Shown: one piece after another, positions 1-10,437 of the stretch
Layout of the letters: the number at the start of each line of letters is the position of its first letter
Numbering within the stretch: position 1 is the first letter of the stretch
Source: Flavobacteriaceae bacterium
GTDB lineage: Bacteria > Bacteroidota > Bacteroidia > Flavobacteriales > Flavobacteriaceae
Length of the DNA stretch: 64,000 nucleotides
Assembly (NCBI GenBank): GCA_018402135.1
Contig: JAGYJF010000005.1
Coordinates: forward strand, 62,001-126,000
Direction of reading: 5' to 3'
The notes under the pieces: generated by a model
Database searches by the model: none
What the model was told of the DNA's origin: nothing
The model's input: the letters and a program-made list of their open reading frames with translations, nothing else
Made by a program: the position numbers and the translations under genes

Positions 1-139
1 ATTATATTGTTTTTAGACAATTATCGCGGCTTTTAATTATTTTTTATTGAAATGACAAGGTGTTTCTAGATTGTCTATTATATTAATTTATTATACATGT
101 TTCAAACCAATTCCTTCCCATTTGGTAGTTAAGGACGGG

Positions 140-1543
140 TTACAATCCTGCAATTTTATCATCTTCTAAAATTGCTTGTGTTTCTTTTATTACATTATTT
201 AAAATTGCCCTGCTGTCATCGGTTGCTGAGATCGTGCCATTTGCCAACATATTTAAAATGGCTTTATCTTGAGCACGACCTTTTAGCATGGCTTCACGGT
301 AACCAATCTGTTCATTAAAGGTAACCAAACTATATTTAGAGGAATAGTCATTTGGAAATTCTTTTTCCAACATCATTTCAATTTTTCGTTTTTCTTGAAA
401 AATTGGGTTGGCTACATGGTCTTTCATTTCATGAAAGTTATCTATGGCCAAATCAGCAATGGCATCGGTATCTTTTTTCCTTGTTTTTTGGTATTCAGTA
501 AAAACAGTTTCCCAGTTGCCTTCGTACTCATCCAAAATAGCATCCAATTCAACCACATCCTCAAAAGACGCGTTCATACCTTGTCCGTAAAATGGTACAA
601 TAGCATGTGCTGCGTCTCCCATTAATAGGGTATTTCCTTTATAATGCCAAGGTGAACACTTCACGGTTCCTAATGGTGCCGTTGGGTTTTCAAAAAAGTC
701 ATTTACCAAATTTGGCATTAACTCTAGGGCATCCGGAAATTCTTTCTGGAAAAATTCGGTTACAATCTCAGGAGTGGTTAAATTATTGAAATTGTATATA
801 CCTTCATCATAACTTAAAAATAAAGTCACAGTAAAACTCCCATCCAAATTGGGTAAAGCAATGACCATAAAATCGCCTCGAGGCCAAATATGTAATGCGT
901 TTTTATAGGTTTTGTACCCACCTTTTTCGTCTGGTAGAATGCTTAGTTCTTTATAGCCATGCGTTAAATAATGTTGCGAAAAACTAAACAAAAACTTTCT
1001 GCTAAGGAAATAACTTTTGCGCATGGCCGATCCTGCACCATCGGTTGCGAAAATAGTGTCGGCATCTTCTACAAATTCTTCATTTGACAAGGTGTCTTTA
1101 AATAAAGCCGTTGTTTTTTCGAAATCGACCGATTCACATTTTTTATTGAAGTGAATTTTTACATTTTTGTGTTTTTCAGCTTCGTCTAATAACAAGGCAT
1201 TGAGTCCGCCTCGTGAGATGGAGTTGATATATTCATGATTTCGTCCGCTGTAGTTAGACATCATTGTTTCGCCGTTTCTATCGTGTAGCATACGCCCATT
1301 CATTGGGATACAGAGCGCTTTTACTTTATCTTCAATGCCAACCAGTTTCATGGCCTTGTTACCGCGATCGGAAAATGCAAGATTGATAGAACGTCCAGCT
1401 GCGATTTCTACCTTGCGCAAATCGGGACGCATTTCGTATACCGTAACATTATAACCGCGTTGGGCAAGACGTAAAGCGAGTAAAGCGCCGCAGAGGCCAG
1501 CACCAATAATAAGTACATTTTGTTGTATATTGTTATCACTCAT
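140..1543 (-). CDS. kmo: kynurenine 3-monooxygenase (FAD-dependent)
   Basis: 467 aa; N-terminal GxGxxG FAD motif (VLIIGAGLCGALLALRLAQRG), GDAAHAIVPFYGQGMNASFED motif, next to kynureninase. Confidence 0.93.
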   Translation of the reverse strand: MSDNNIQQNVLIIGAGLCGALLALRLAQRGYNVTVYEMRPDLRKVEIAAGRSINLAFSDRGNKAMKLVGIEDKVKALCIPMNGRMLHDRNGETMMSNYSGRNHEYINSISRGGLNALLLDEAEKHKNVKIHFNKKCESVDFEKTTALFKDTLSNEEFVEDADTIFATDGAGSAMRKSYFLSRKFLFSFSQHYLTHGYKELSILPDEKGGYKTYKNALHIWPRGDFMVIALPNLDGSFTVTLFLSYDEGIYNFNNLTTPEIVTEFFQKEFPDALELMPNLVNDFFENPTAPLGTVKCSPWHYKGNTLLMGDAAHAIVPFYGQGMNASFEDVVELDAILDEYEGNWETVFTEYQKTRKKDTDAIADLAIDNFHEMKDHVANPIFQEKRKIEMMLEKEFPNDYSSKYSLVTFNEQIGYREAMLKGRAQDKAILNMLANGTISATDDSRAILNNVIKETQAILEDDKIAGL

Positions 1544-2807
1544 CGAGTAGATTTTTTAAAATTTCAACCATTTTATACACATCTTCAAAACTGTTATAAA
1601 GCGGCGTTGGAGCACAACGTATCACATCAGGTTCACGCCAATCGGTTATAACATTTGCTTGCAATAATTTATGTTGAAGACTCCTATCTGCGTTTTTCAC
1701 TTGGATTGAAAGTTGGCATCCGCGTTCTTCAGGATTTTTTGGTGTTATGATTTTTATATTTGGATTTTTCAGCTCGTTAATCAAGAATTCGAGATAGCCA
1801 GTCAGTTGTTGAGATTTTTTACAAAGTTTATCGAAACCAGCATCTTTAAAAACATCTAAAGAAGCCCGAATTGCTGCCATTGATAAGATGGCTGGATTAC
1901 TCATTTGCCAGCCTTCAGCTCCCGCAAGTTGGTCGAATTCGCCGCGCATATTAAAGCGCGTTTGGTTATTGTGACTCCACCAACCCGTAAATCGGTTGAG
2001 GTTTTTATTATTAGCATGGCGTTCGTGCACAAAAATACCAGCCAGGCTACCAGGACCTGAATTAAGGTATTTATAAGTACACCAAACTGCAAAATCGGCT
2101 CCTGAATCGTGTAGATTGAGTTGAACATTTCCAGCGCCATGGGCACAATCAAAACCAACCTTACATCCGTAGGAGTGTCCTAAGCTTGTAATGCGTTTTA
2201 AATCGAGAAATTGCCCTGTGTAATAATTAACGCCACCAATCATGACCAAGGCGATTTCGTCGCCATGGATTTTTAAAATGGTTTCTAAATCTTCATAATT
2301 TACGAGTTCTTCATCTTTTGGTGCTTTCCAAAGAATTAAACCTTCCTTATCATCAAAGCCATGATGGCGCAATTGCGATTCTACCGCATATTTGTCGCTT
2401 GGAAAGGCATCGGATTCAATTAAAATTTTATAGCGTTTGGGTGTTGGTTGGTAGAAACTAACCATCATAAAATGAAGATTAGCAGTAAGTGAGTTCATTA
2501 CCACTACTTCTAGGGGTTTGGCACCAACGATGTCCGCCATGGTTTCGGTAAGATAATTGTGATACTGCGTCCATGGATTTTTAGCTTTAGTATGTCCTTC
2601 AACACCTAAATTGGCCCAGTCGTTTAATTCTTGGTCAATATAATCTTTGGTTATTTTTGGTTGTAGTCCTAAGGAGTTTCCTGTCATGTATACCAATTCA
2701 TTGCCATTGTCATCTTTCGGAATATGAAATTGGTTTCTGAAATTAGATAGTTGGTCTTTTTTATCCTGTTGTAAGGCGAATTCCAGACCAGATTTGAAGT
2801 GGAACAA
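1536..2807 (-). CDS. kynU: kynureninase (PLP-dependent)
   Basis: 423 aa; YMTGNSLGLQPK, GFDCAHGAGN, CTYKYLNSGPG motifs; overlaps kmo by 8 bp. Confidence 0.95.
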   Translation of the reverse strand: MFHFKSGLEFALQQDKKDQLSNFRNQFHIPKDDNGNELVYMTGNSLGLQPKITKDYIDQELNDWANLGVEGHTKAKNPWTQYHNYLTETMADIVGAKPLEVVVMNSLTANLHFMMVSFYQPTPKRYKILIESDAFPSDKYAVESQLRHHGFDDKEGLILWKAPKDEELVNYEDLETILKIHGDEIALVMIGGVNYYTGQFLDLKRITSLGHSYGCKVGFDCAHGAGNVQLNLHDSGADFAVWCTYKYLNSGPGSLAGIFVHERHANNKNLNRFTGWWSHNNQTRFNMRGEFDQLAGAEGWQMSNPAILSMAAIRASLDVFKDAGFDKLCKKSQQLTGYLEFLINELKNPNIKIITPKNPEERGCQLSIQVKNADRSLQHKLLQANVITDWREPDVIRCAPTPLYNSFEDVYKMVEILKNLLDE

Positions 2808-2823
2808 AGTGTTTTATTTTTGA

Positions 2824-2857
2824 TTTCTAACAAAAATAAGTATTTTATAGTTAGAAA
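2824..2857. promoter_or_regulatory. inverted repeat TTTCTAAC-N18-GTTAGAAA around a minus-strand TATTTTTG (-7-like) box upstream of kynU
   Basis: perfect 8-bp arms at 2824-2831 and 2850-2857; CAAAAATA at 2831-2838 reads TATTTTTG on the minus strand. Confidence 0.45.
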
Positions 2858-2908
2858 CGAATACGCATATTGGAAGATTACAAAGCTATAGTTGTTAAAT
2901 TAAAAGGT

Positions 2909-3586
2909 CTAATTTTTCACTTCAATATTGGTGAAGTTAAGATTCCAATTTACATCTTTTTGTTTGTGATCTTGAGCAAACTTTAAACCGTTGATTGTGG
3001 TATAATTTTCAAAGGTATTAATAAGAGATGGTTCGGCAGCATTTTGACGTCTGTAAATCCATTCTTGTATTATGTAATTATCGTCAAAGAAAATATCATA
3101 AGCATCCCCTGGCGTATAACCACCTTTTTGGGTATAAGTAATCGTAACTTTGTTGAGTGTATTATCACTTACTGGCGCCTGTGCTTTGAGGGGTTCAGAA
3201 ATTTCAGCATTACTATCCCAAACGAGTTGAAAGGGCACTAAAAGCCAGTATTTATCATTAATAAAGGCACGGTCATGGACGGTGCTAATACTGTCTAAAT
3301 TATTTCTATTAAACGCAATAGTATCGGTGCCTGCTATCATTCGAACGTCATTAGATTTTGGTTGCCATTTCCATTGGCGTTCGTAATGGGTGGTATCTCT
3401 ATCTACATTGAAGGTAAAACTGATTTCTGAAACATTTTTCCAATTTTCAAAACCATGAGCATTTGCTATTTTTTGAGCAGTTGTTAATGCGGAGGTTTCA
3501 ATTTCTGATGCTACATTTTTTGAACTGTCATTCTTACAACCAAATATTAATGTGACTGTTATAATAATTAAGTAGAATTGTTTCAT
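2909..3586 (-). CDS. uncharacterised lipoprotein (DUF6503-like)
   Basis: 225 aa; lipobox-like LIFGC near the N-terminus. Confidence 0.6.
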   Translation of the reverse strand: MKQFYLIIITVTLIFGCKNDSSKNVASEIETSALTTAQKIANAHGFENWKNVSEISFTFNVDRDTTHYERQWKWQPKSNDVRMIAGTDTIAFNRNNLDSISTVHDRAFINDKYWLLVPFQLVWDSNAEISEPLKAQAPVSDNTLNKVTITYTQKGGYTPGDAYDIFFDDNYIIQEWIYRRQNAAEPSLINTFENYTTINGLKFAQDHKQKDVNWNLNFTNIEVKN

Positions 3587-3627
3587 GTTAAAAAGAAATT
3601 TTAATTTTCAATCAAAATTACAGAACC

Positions 3628-4428
3628 ATGACTAATAACACTAATTATTTTAAAGTTAATAAAGATACTTGGAACAAAAAGGTAAAGGTGCATGCGCAAA
3701 GTGAAATGTATAACATTGAAGCTTTTAAAGCAGGTAAATCCTCGTTGATGCCATACGAATTGAATGCTTTGGGTGATGTAACAGGAAAAACCCTGTTGCA
3801 TTTGCAATGTCATTTTGGTCAGGATACTTTGAGTTGGAGTAGAGCTGGTGCTAAATGTATTGGTATAGACTTAAGTGATGCAGGTATTACTTTGGCCAAA
3901 TCCTTAAACGCAGAATTAAAGCTTGATGCTGAATTTGTGGCCTGCAACGTTCTGGATACTTCCAACCATATTCATGATACCTTTGACATTGTGTTTACCT
4001 CTTATGGCGTGATTGGCTGGTTACCAGATTTAAAACCCTGGGGTAAGATTATTGCAGAGCGAATGAAACCAGGCGGTGTTTTTTACATGGTTGAATTTCA
4101 TCCCATTGTGTGGATGTTTGATTATCAAAATACGAGCCCAATTATGAAATACGGTTATATGCAAGATGAGGTTATCCATGAAGTCTATCAAGGCACCTAT
4201 GCCGATCAATCTTCTAAAATGATTAGTGAAGAATACGGCTGGAACCACGGTTTAAGTGAGGTGATAAATGCCTTAACAGCAGCTGGCTTGCATATTGATT
4301 ACTTAAATGAGTATGACGAAAGTCCGTATAACGTATTACCGAATTTGGAAGCTACCCAATCTGGAATGTACGCCACTAAAGATAGGTTGTATCCGTTGAT
4401 TTTCGATATAAAAGCGACCAAGCTTTAA
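3628..4428 (+). CDS. class I SAM-dependent methyltransferase
   Basis: 266 aa; LLHLQCHFGQDTLSWSRAGAKCIGIDLSDAGI SAM-binding pattern. Confidence 0.88.
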   Translation: MTNNTNYFKVNKDTWNKKVKVHAQSEMYNIEAFKAGKSSLMPYELNALGDVTGKTLLHLQCHFGQDTLSWSRAGAKCIGIDLSDAGITLAKSLNAELKLDAEFVACNVLDTSNHIHDTFDIVFTSYGVIGWLPDLKPWGKIIAERMKPGGVFYMVEFHPIVWMFDYQNTSPIMKYGYMQDEVIHEVYQGTYADQSSKMISEEYGWNHGLSEVINALTAAGLHIDYLNEYDESPYNVLPNLEATQSGMYATKDRLYPLIFDIKATKL

Positions 4429-5121
4429 TTAGTGATTTTCTTTTAAAACCTGAGGCATTTTCGCTTGAAAGCGTTCCAGTCTTGGTATAGAAACACCTAT
4501 AATATAGCGATTGCCCGGATTGCGTTTTTCATAATCTTGATGGTAATCTTCAGCTACCCAAAATTTTTGAAAGGGGTAGACTTCGGCGGCAATGTTGGTA
4601 TTTAGTTTGTTAGCTAGGGCTGATTTTTTACCTAGGATTATTTCTTTTTGATTATTGTTTTGATAAAAAATTATGGAACGATATTGCGACCCATTGTCTG
4701 GTCCTTGACCGTTAACTTGGGTTGGATTTTGAGAGGCGAAATACACATCTACTAGCGTTTCAAAGCTTACAACTTCGGGATTGTAGATGACTTCTACGGC
4801 TTCGGCATGCCCTGTTGCACCTGTGTTGCTAGACTCGTAGGTTGGATTTTCGGTGTAGCCACCAGAATAGCCGCTTATCACTTCTTGTACGCCTTTTACA
4901 CTTTCATAAATAGCTTCGACGCACCAAAAACACCCGCTGGCAAAATAGGCACGTGCCATCCCATTTTCTAAAGGCACTTCAATAGGCGTTGCATTTATTA
5001 CTGCTTGTTGTTTTGGATTTACCTGTGCCTTGTGTTCACAATTAAATAGCACAATAAAAGCAACTAATAGATTTAATTTTTTCATTTTCATTTTTTTTAT
5101 AAAAGTATAATTTATCGGCAT
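4429..5121 (-). CDS. msrA: peptide-methionine (S)-S-oxide reductase, probably exported/lipoprotein form
   Basis: GCFWCVEAIYESVKGV active-site motif, GYSGG, YHQDY; N-terminal MKKLNLLVAFIVLFNC; true start probably the internal Met at ~5085-5091. Confidence 0.93.
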   Translation of the reverse strand: MPINYTFIKKMKMKKLNLLVAFIVLFNCEHKAQVNPKQQAVINATPIEVPLENGMARAYFASGCFWCVEAIYESVKGVQEVISGYSGGYTENPTYESSNTGATGHAEAVEVIYNPEVVSFETLVDVYFASQNPTQVNGQGPDNGSQYRSIIFYQNNNQKEIILGKKSALANKLNTNIAAEVYPFQKFWVAEDYHQDYEKRNPGNRYIIGVSIPRLERFQAKMPQVLKENH

Positions 5122-5147
5122 GAAAAGTTTTAAAATTTTACTAAATA

Positions 5148-5179
5148 AAAAGCCCCTGATGGTATCAGAGGCTTTTTTT
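5148..5179 (-). terminator. rho-independent terminator
   Basis: AAAAAGCCcCTGATggtATCAGaGGCTTTTTT hairpin directly downstream of the minus-strand CDS at 5200. Confidence 0.75.
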
Positions 5180-5199
5180 ATATTTTTGGAAAGCTAGCT

Positions 5200-5982
5200 T
5201 TACGACAGTTTTGCAAAAAGCTTTTCCATTTTAATTCTTTCTTCATCGGCTAATTCTGGATCTACTAGAATTCTACCACTGTGTTCATCGGTAATAACTT
5301 TTTTGCGGGCTGCAATTTCTACTTGTACTTGTGGTGGGATTGTAAAAAATGAACCACCAGAGGCACCTCTTTCAACAGGTACAACGGCTAAACCATTTTT
5401 AACATTGTGTCTAATTCGAAGATAGGCATTCACCAAACGTTCTTCAAGTTTATCCTTGAATTCTTGTGATTTTTCTATAAGGGCTAATTCTTCTTTTTGG
5501 GTTTCCGCCATGATGGCATCTAACTCACTTTTCTTGTGTTTTAAATGGGTTTGACGGTCTTTAAGTTTATCTTTAGTTTCGGAAATAACTTCTTTTTTCT
5601 GTTCAATTTGAACTTTAAATTCTTTGATATGTTTTTCCGCCAATTGAATTTCTAGATCTTGGAATTCAATTTCTTTGGTAATGGAATTGTATTCGCGGTT
5701 GTTGCGAACATTTTTTTGTTGTTCGTTGTATTTTTTAATAAGCACTTTAGCTTCCTCAATCAGGTTTTTCTTGCCTTTTATTTCATCGTCAACCAGCTCT
5801 AGACTTGACACTAATTTTTCAAGTCGTGTGTTTAGGCCTTCAACTTCATCTTCTAAATCTCTAACTTCTAGTGGTAATTCACCTCTCAGATTTTTTATTT
5901 CATCTACTCTAGAGTCAATTAATTGTAGGTCGTACAATGCTCTTAAGCGTTCTTCAACAGAAAGTTCAGCTTTTTTTGCCAT
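5200..5982 (-). CDS. coiled-coil zinc-ribbon (C4-type) domain protein, CT398/CdsZ-like
   Basis: 260 aa; long coiled coil, ALYDLQLIDSRVDEI N-terminus, next to Nif3-like gene. Confidence 0.75.
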   Translation of the reverse strand: MAKKAELSVEERLRALYDLQLIDSRVDEIKNLRGELPLEVRDLEDEVEGLNTRLEKLVSSLELVDDEIKGKKNLIEEAKVLIKKYNEQQKNVRNNREYNSITKEIEFQDLEIQLAEKHIKEFKVQIEQKKEVISETKDKLKDRQTHLKHKKSELDAIMAETQKEELALIEKSQEFKDKLEERLVNAYLRIRHNVKNGLAVVPVERGASGGSFFTIPPQVQVEIAARKKVITDEHSGRILVDPELADEERIKMEKLFAKLS

Positions 5983-5983
5983 A

Positions 5984-7099
5984 TTAAAAATACTTTACCG
6001 GATTTGTATTTGTGGTTGATAACATCACCTTACTTTCCTGTAAGGCAGGTGCAAAATTAGTAATTTTTTTTGAGAGATAGTCTACTAAATAGTTTTTTGT
6101 GAATTGCTCACTTTCATAATGACCGATATCGGCTATAACTAATTTGTTTTCAGCACTAAAGAAGTCGTGATATTTTAAATCGGCTGTTAAAAAAATATCA
6201 ACTTTGGCATTTATGGCGTGATTAATAGCAAAACTTCCTGAACCGCCTAGAACTGCGACGTTTTTTATATGGGATTTGCACAGTTCGGAATGTTTGATTA
6301 TTGGAATATTTAGTTGTGTTTTTATGGTTTCTAAAAACTGAGCGATTGGCATTTCTGCATCTAATTCAGCAATCATCCCCAGTCCTAGGTGCTGATTGTG
6401 GTTGTTGAGGGTTGTCACTTCGTAAGCTACTTCTTCGTATGGATGGTATTTAAACAAGTTTTCGAGAATGGCTTTTTCCAAATGTTTTTGAAAGGTTACT
6501 GAAATCATGGTTTCTTCCTCGAAATGAAGAACCCCTTTTTCACTTATTACGGGATTTGAATCTTGATTACCTTTAAAAGAACCAAGTCCATTTACATTAA
6601 AACTGCAGTTATTATAATTGCCGATACTACCAGCGCCAGCATTAAATAAAGCGGTTCTCACTTTTTCTGCATCGTTGTTAGGAACGAAGGTAACCAGCTT
6701 GTGCACAGTATCGTTTTTTGGAACTAAGACACTTAGTTTTTTTAAATTAAGCGTGTTGCAAAGAATGGCATTTACGCCAATCCATGCATTATCTAAAGCG
6801 GTATGAATGGCATATATCGCAATATTATTTTGGATGGCTTTTATAACGGTACGTTCTACATAGCTATTGCCGTTTAACTTTTTAAGCCCTTTAAATATTA
6901 TGGGGTGAAAGCTAACGATAAGGTTACAATTTTTTTCGATGGCTTCTTCTACCACCGTTTCTAAAGTATCTAAGCTTACTAAAATATTTGTGATTTCAGT
7001 ATTTTCGTTGCCGACTAGCAGCCCAACATTATCAAAGTCTTCGGCGTATTTTAAAGGTGCTATTTCTTCCAAATAACCCATTACATCCTGTATAATCAT
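5984..7099 (-). CDS. Nif3-like dinuclear metal centre hexameric protein (YqfO-type)
   Basis: 371 aa; EIAPLKYAEDFDNVGLLVG and SFHPIIFKGLKKL motifs. Confidence 0.9.
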   Translation of the reverse strand: MIIQDVMGYLEEIAPLKYAEDFDNVGLLVGNENTEITNILVSLDTLETVVEEAIEKNCNLIVSFHPIIFKGLKKLNGNSYVERTVIKAIQNNIAIYAIHTALDNAWIGVNAILCNTLNLKKLSVLVPKNDTVHKLVTFVPNNDAEKVRTALFNAGAGSIGNYNNCSFNVNGLGSFKGNQDSNPVISEKGVLHFEEETMISVTFQKHLEKAILENLFKYHPYEEVAYEVTTLNNHNQHLGLGMIAELDAEMPIAQFLETIKTQLNIPIIKHSELCKSHIKNVAVLGGSGSFAINHAINAKVDIFLTADLKYHDFFSAENKLVIADIGHYESEQFTKNYLVDYLSKKITNFAPALQESKVMLSTTNTNPVKYF

Positions 7100-7145
7100 A
7101 ATATATTTGTTTGTACCAAAGATAAAATATTATACTTTCGTTACC

Positions 7146-8171
7146 GTGAAGATACTGCGAAAAATAGCCATTGTTTTGGTGCCGTGCTACTGGATGTTAA
7201 CTTGGTTGTATCATCGCTGCTTTGATTGGGGTTTATTGAAATCGAAATCTTTTGATTATCCTGTTATATGTGTTGGAAATTTGGTTGTTGGTGGTACAGG
7301 AAAAAGTCCGATGATTGAGTATTTAATTGATTTGTTAGAGGCAGATTTTAGTTTGGCGACTTTAAGTCGTGGTTATAAAAGAACCAGTAAAGGGTTTGTT
7401 TTGGCAGATGATAACTCCAGTCCCGAAAGTATTGGGGACGAACCACTTCAATTTTACAAAAAGCATCAAAATTTGGTAGTGGCAGTTGCTGAGAGTCGGG
7501 AGCGAGGGATTTCTGAATTATTAAAATTAAATAAAAAGCCAGAAGTTATTTTACTAGATGATGCGTTTCAACACAGGAAAGTAAAAGCAGGACTCAATAT
7601 TCTATTAACGTCATTTGACGCTTTATATGTGGATGATATTTTATTGCCAACTGGTAATTTGAGAGAACCAATTGTGGGTGCCAAAAGAGCTCAGATTGTT
7701 GTCGTAACTAAGTGTCCGCCGCAACTTTCAGAAGTGCAAAAATTACAAGTTGAAAAAAAATTAAAGTTGCAAGCGCATCAATCCATTTATTTTAGTAGTA
7801 TAAAGTATAGCGAAAAGCTTAAAAATCAACAGTCAGAAATGACTTTGGAAAGTTTAAATGGTTTGCCATTTACGTTGGTTACTGGTATCGCTAATCCTAA
7901 GCCATTGGTTGATTTTTTAAGTACCAAGGGTTTGGTTTTTGAACATCTTATGTATAGTGACCATCATCTCTTCAGCCATGAAGAACTTAAATTGTTAGCC
8001 ACAAAACAAATGGTTGTAACCACCGAAAAAGATTTCGTTAGGCTGCAACCAAAATTTTCATCAACTGAAGGTTTATATTATTTACCAATAAGCGTGGCTA
8101 TGCAGAATGCAGATGGGTTTAACAAAACTGTTGAAGCCTATGTTAAACGATATTATTCAATAGAGGCTTGA
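7146..8171 (+). CDS. lpxK: tetraacyldisaccharide 4'-kinase
   Basis: VCVGNLVVGGTGKSPMIEYL Walker A, LSRGYKR, LLDDAFQHR; the ORF track starts at a TTG (7107), but GTG at 7146 (VKILRKIA) is the likelier start. Confidence 0.92.
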   Translation: MKILRKIAIVLVPCYWMLTWLYHRCFDWGLLKSKSFDYPVICVGNLVVGGTGKSPMIEYLIDLLEADFSLATLSRGYKRTSKGFVLADDNSSPESIGDEPLQFYKKHQNLVVAVAESRERGISELLKLNKKPEVILLDDAFQHRKVKAGLNILLTSFDALYVDDILLPTGNLREPIVGAKRAQIVVVTKCPPQLSEVQKLQVEKKLKLQAHQSIYFSSIKYSEKLKNQQSEMTLESLNGLPFTLVTGIANPKPLVDFLSTKGLVFEHLMYSDHHLFSHEELKLLATKQMVVTTEKDFVRLQPKFSSTEGLYYLPISVAMQNADGFNKTVEAYVKRYYSIEA

Positions 8172-10387
8172 GACGATTGATTTTTCTTTAAGGCATGGTA
8201 CAGTTTCTTTTCAAAATCGTCTTGCTTAAAAGGTTTTGAGATAATATCAGTAAATCCGGCGTCGTCAAATTCTTGCATTTTATCTTCAAGCGTGACTGCC
8301 GTTAAAGCGAATATGGTAAGATCTTTATCGAAGGTTCGTATAATTTTTGTCGCTTCTAAACCACTGATGCCTGGCATATGGATGTCCATGAGTACCACAT
8401 CGTAATTTGTGTTTTTAACGTGTTCTACGGCATCTTCGCCATTCTCTACTATCTCACATTCTAGATTCATTTTATTTAGAATCTTTTTCGTGATCATTTG
8501 GTTGATCTTATTATCCTCAACCACCAAAATTTTAATGTTACTTAAATCCAATGCTTCAATTTTTTTAGCGTGACTATTAGTTTCAATTTTAACAGAATTT
8601 GGGGAGTAGGTTAAGGGGATTTCAAAGAAAAAGGTGGAGCCTTTTCCTAGTTCGCTTTTTATATATATTTTTCCTTTTAATATTTCTATAAGTCCTTTTA
8701 CAATTGACAGTCCAAGACCAGTGCCGCCATACTTTCTGTTGATTTGAATAGACCCTTGCGAGAAGCTTTCAAACATATGTTCCTGTTTTTCTTTGGTAAT
8801 ACCAATACCGTTATCTTCTATTTCAAACCTTAATGTATGAATATCTTTGTCTTCATTAATTTTTGAAATTCTTACCCAAATGTCTCCATCTTTAGTGAAT
8901 TTAATGGCATTACCAATCAGGTTGATAAGGATTTGTGATATTTTAAGTTGATCGGCTATAAAGTTATGGCTTAAACCCTCTTGATAAGAGAAATGCATTT
9001 TAATATTGTTATTATGGGCGCTATTACTTAGTGCCGAGATAACATTTTCTACTTTTTTCTTAAGGTTGAATAATTCAGGGTCAAGTTCTACTTTATTGGC
9101 TTCAATTTTATTAATTTGAAGAATATCATTGATAAAAGTCAATAAATATTCACCTGAAAATTTAAGTGATTTTAAGTGTTGGACTTGGTCTGGCTTGGGG
9201 TTTTCGTCCAATAACATATTGGTTAAACCCGTGACTGCGTATAGCGGCGTTCTAAGTTCGTGTGTAACAGTTGATAAAAAGTTAGCTTTAGTTTTTGAGG
9301 CAAGCTCTGCTTTTTCTTTAGCAATAATTAACTCATCATTTTTAATATGCAACATATTATTAGTGCGTAGACGGATATTATTATTTTTATACAGCGACAG
9401 TGTCAGCAGCGATAAAATGGTAATAAGCCCAATACTTAGCATGGTAGTAATTCTTGCGAGATTACTTTCAGAATCGGCTTCGGAAAGCTGCGATATTAAC
9501 TGTTGCCTTTCAGCTTGGTTATAAGCCTTTAATAATTGTGCGCTTTTCTCTGGTGAAAAATTGTCTTGCGTAATATTTAGCAGCGAATCGGTTAATTGTA
9601 AATGTTTTTTAATGAAAGTATTGGCTTGTTTAAAGTCTTCTGATTGCTCATATAATTGACTTAAAATTAAATACCCGTCAATCATATTCTTAGAAAAATT
9701 GTTGGCTATCGCAATGTCTAAACCTTGGTTTGTAGCTTCAAGAGCAGCTTGGTTATTTTCTAATTTTTCTAAAACTTTACCCTTATAGATAAGGGCACTG
9801 CTTAATAGGAATTTAAGATCGTATTTTTCGGCGAGAATAATGGCCTGTTCTAATTTCTCTGTTGCTTCTTGATAATTCTCTAATTTTATGTAAACTTTTG
9901 CTTCATTCAGATTAACATCGGCTAGAAAACTCTCCAAATCTTCTTCTTCAAATTTTGTTTTAGCAGATGTAAAATAATCCAATGCAATTTTATACTCACC
10001 TTTACTACTATGCAAAATTCCACGCATGTTATAGGTTATAGCTAGGTTGGCGTAGTCATTTATTTCGCGTTGAATTTCCGCTGCTTTGGTAAGTGAAAGG
10101 AAGGCTTTATCTATTTCTTCAACAGTGAATTGAATTTTTGCAATTTTAGCATGTATAACACCCGCTTTTTGTTTATCGTCAAGTTCTACCGAAAGAGCAA
10201 GTGCTTTGTTTAGATTGTCTTTAGCACTGTAATAGTCACCTCTTTCACTATCAAATTGCGATTGTGTAAGTAGGTTTTCTAAGTTTAGCTTCATTAGTTC
10301 AATATCCTCACTAGTAATGGTTTGTGAGTTAATTTGTACTGTAACAGATGCTATAATAACAAATATAAAATATTTGATTTGGGACAT
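8153..10387 (-). CDS. TPR-containing hybrid sensor histidine kinase with C-terminal receiver domain
   Basis: 744 aa; TPR N-terminus, TM segment, HELRTP H-box, HATPase (DNGIGI, GGTGLGLSI), receiver VVEDNKINQMI...DVVLMDIHMPG. Confidence 0.92.
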   Translation of the reverse strand: MSQIKYFIFVIIASVTVQINSQTITSEDIELMKLNLENLLTQSQFDSERGDYYSAKDNLNKALALSVELDDKQKAGVIHAKIAKIQFTVEEIDKAFLSLTKAAEIQREINDYANLAITYNMRGILHSSKGEYKIALDYFTSAKTKFEEEDLESFLADVNLNEAKVYIKLENYQEATEKLEQAIILAEKYDLKFLLSSALIYKGKVLEKLENNQAALEATNQGLDIAIANNFSKNMIDGYLILSQLYEQSEDFKQANTFIKKHLQLTDSLLNITQDNFSPEKSAQLLKAYNQAERQQLISQLSEADSESNLARITTMLSIGLITILSLLTLSLYKNNNIRLRTNNMLHIKNDELIIAKEKAELASKTKANFLSTVTHELRTPLYAVTGLTNMLLDENPKPDQVQHLKSLKFSGEYLLTFINDILQINKIEANKVELDPELFNLKKKVENVISALSNSAHNNNIKMHFSYQEGLSHNFIADQLKISQILINLIGNAIKFTKDGDIWVRISKINEDKDIHTLRFEIEDNGIGITKEKQEHMFESFSQGSIQINRKYGGTGLGLSIVKGLIEILKGKIYIKSELGKGSTFFFEIPLTYSPNSVKIETNSHAKKIEALDLSNIKILVVEDNKINQMITKKILNKMNLECEIVENGEDAVEHVKNTNYDVVLMDIHMPGISGLEATKIIRTFDKDLTIFALTAVTLEDKMQEFDDAGFTDIISKPFKQDDFEKKLYHALKKNQSSQASIE

Positions 10388-10437
10388 TGTAACACACTTT
10401 TATGGGTCAAATATAATTATTTATTCGATAAAATACA

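Noticed and set aside
395-789. Plus-strand ORFs inside kmo
   Set aside because: Antisense to a well-supported kmo gene, with no domain or signal features.
3601-3813. 70-aa minus-strand ORF
   Set aside because: Overlaps the start of the methyltransferase gene on the opposite strand, with no independent support.
8153-8171. Convergent overlap of lpxK and the hybrid kinase gene
   Set aside because: Short tail-to-tail overlaps are common in compact genomes; a similar one occurs at 60419-60447.
9129-9524. 131-aa plus-strand ORF within the hybrid kinase gene
   Set aside because: Antisense to conserved histidine-kinase codons; composition is typical of a shadow ORF.
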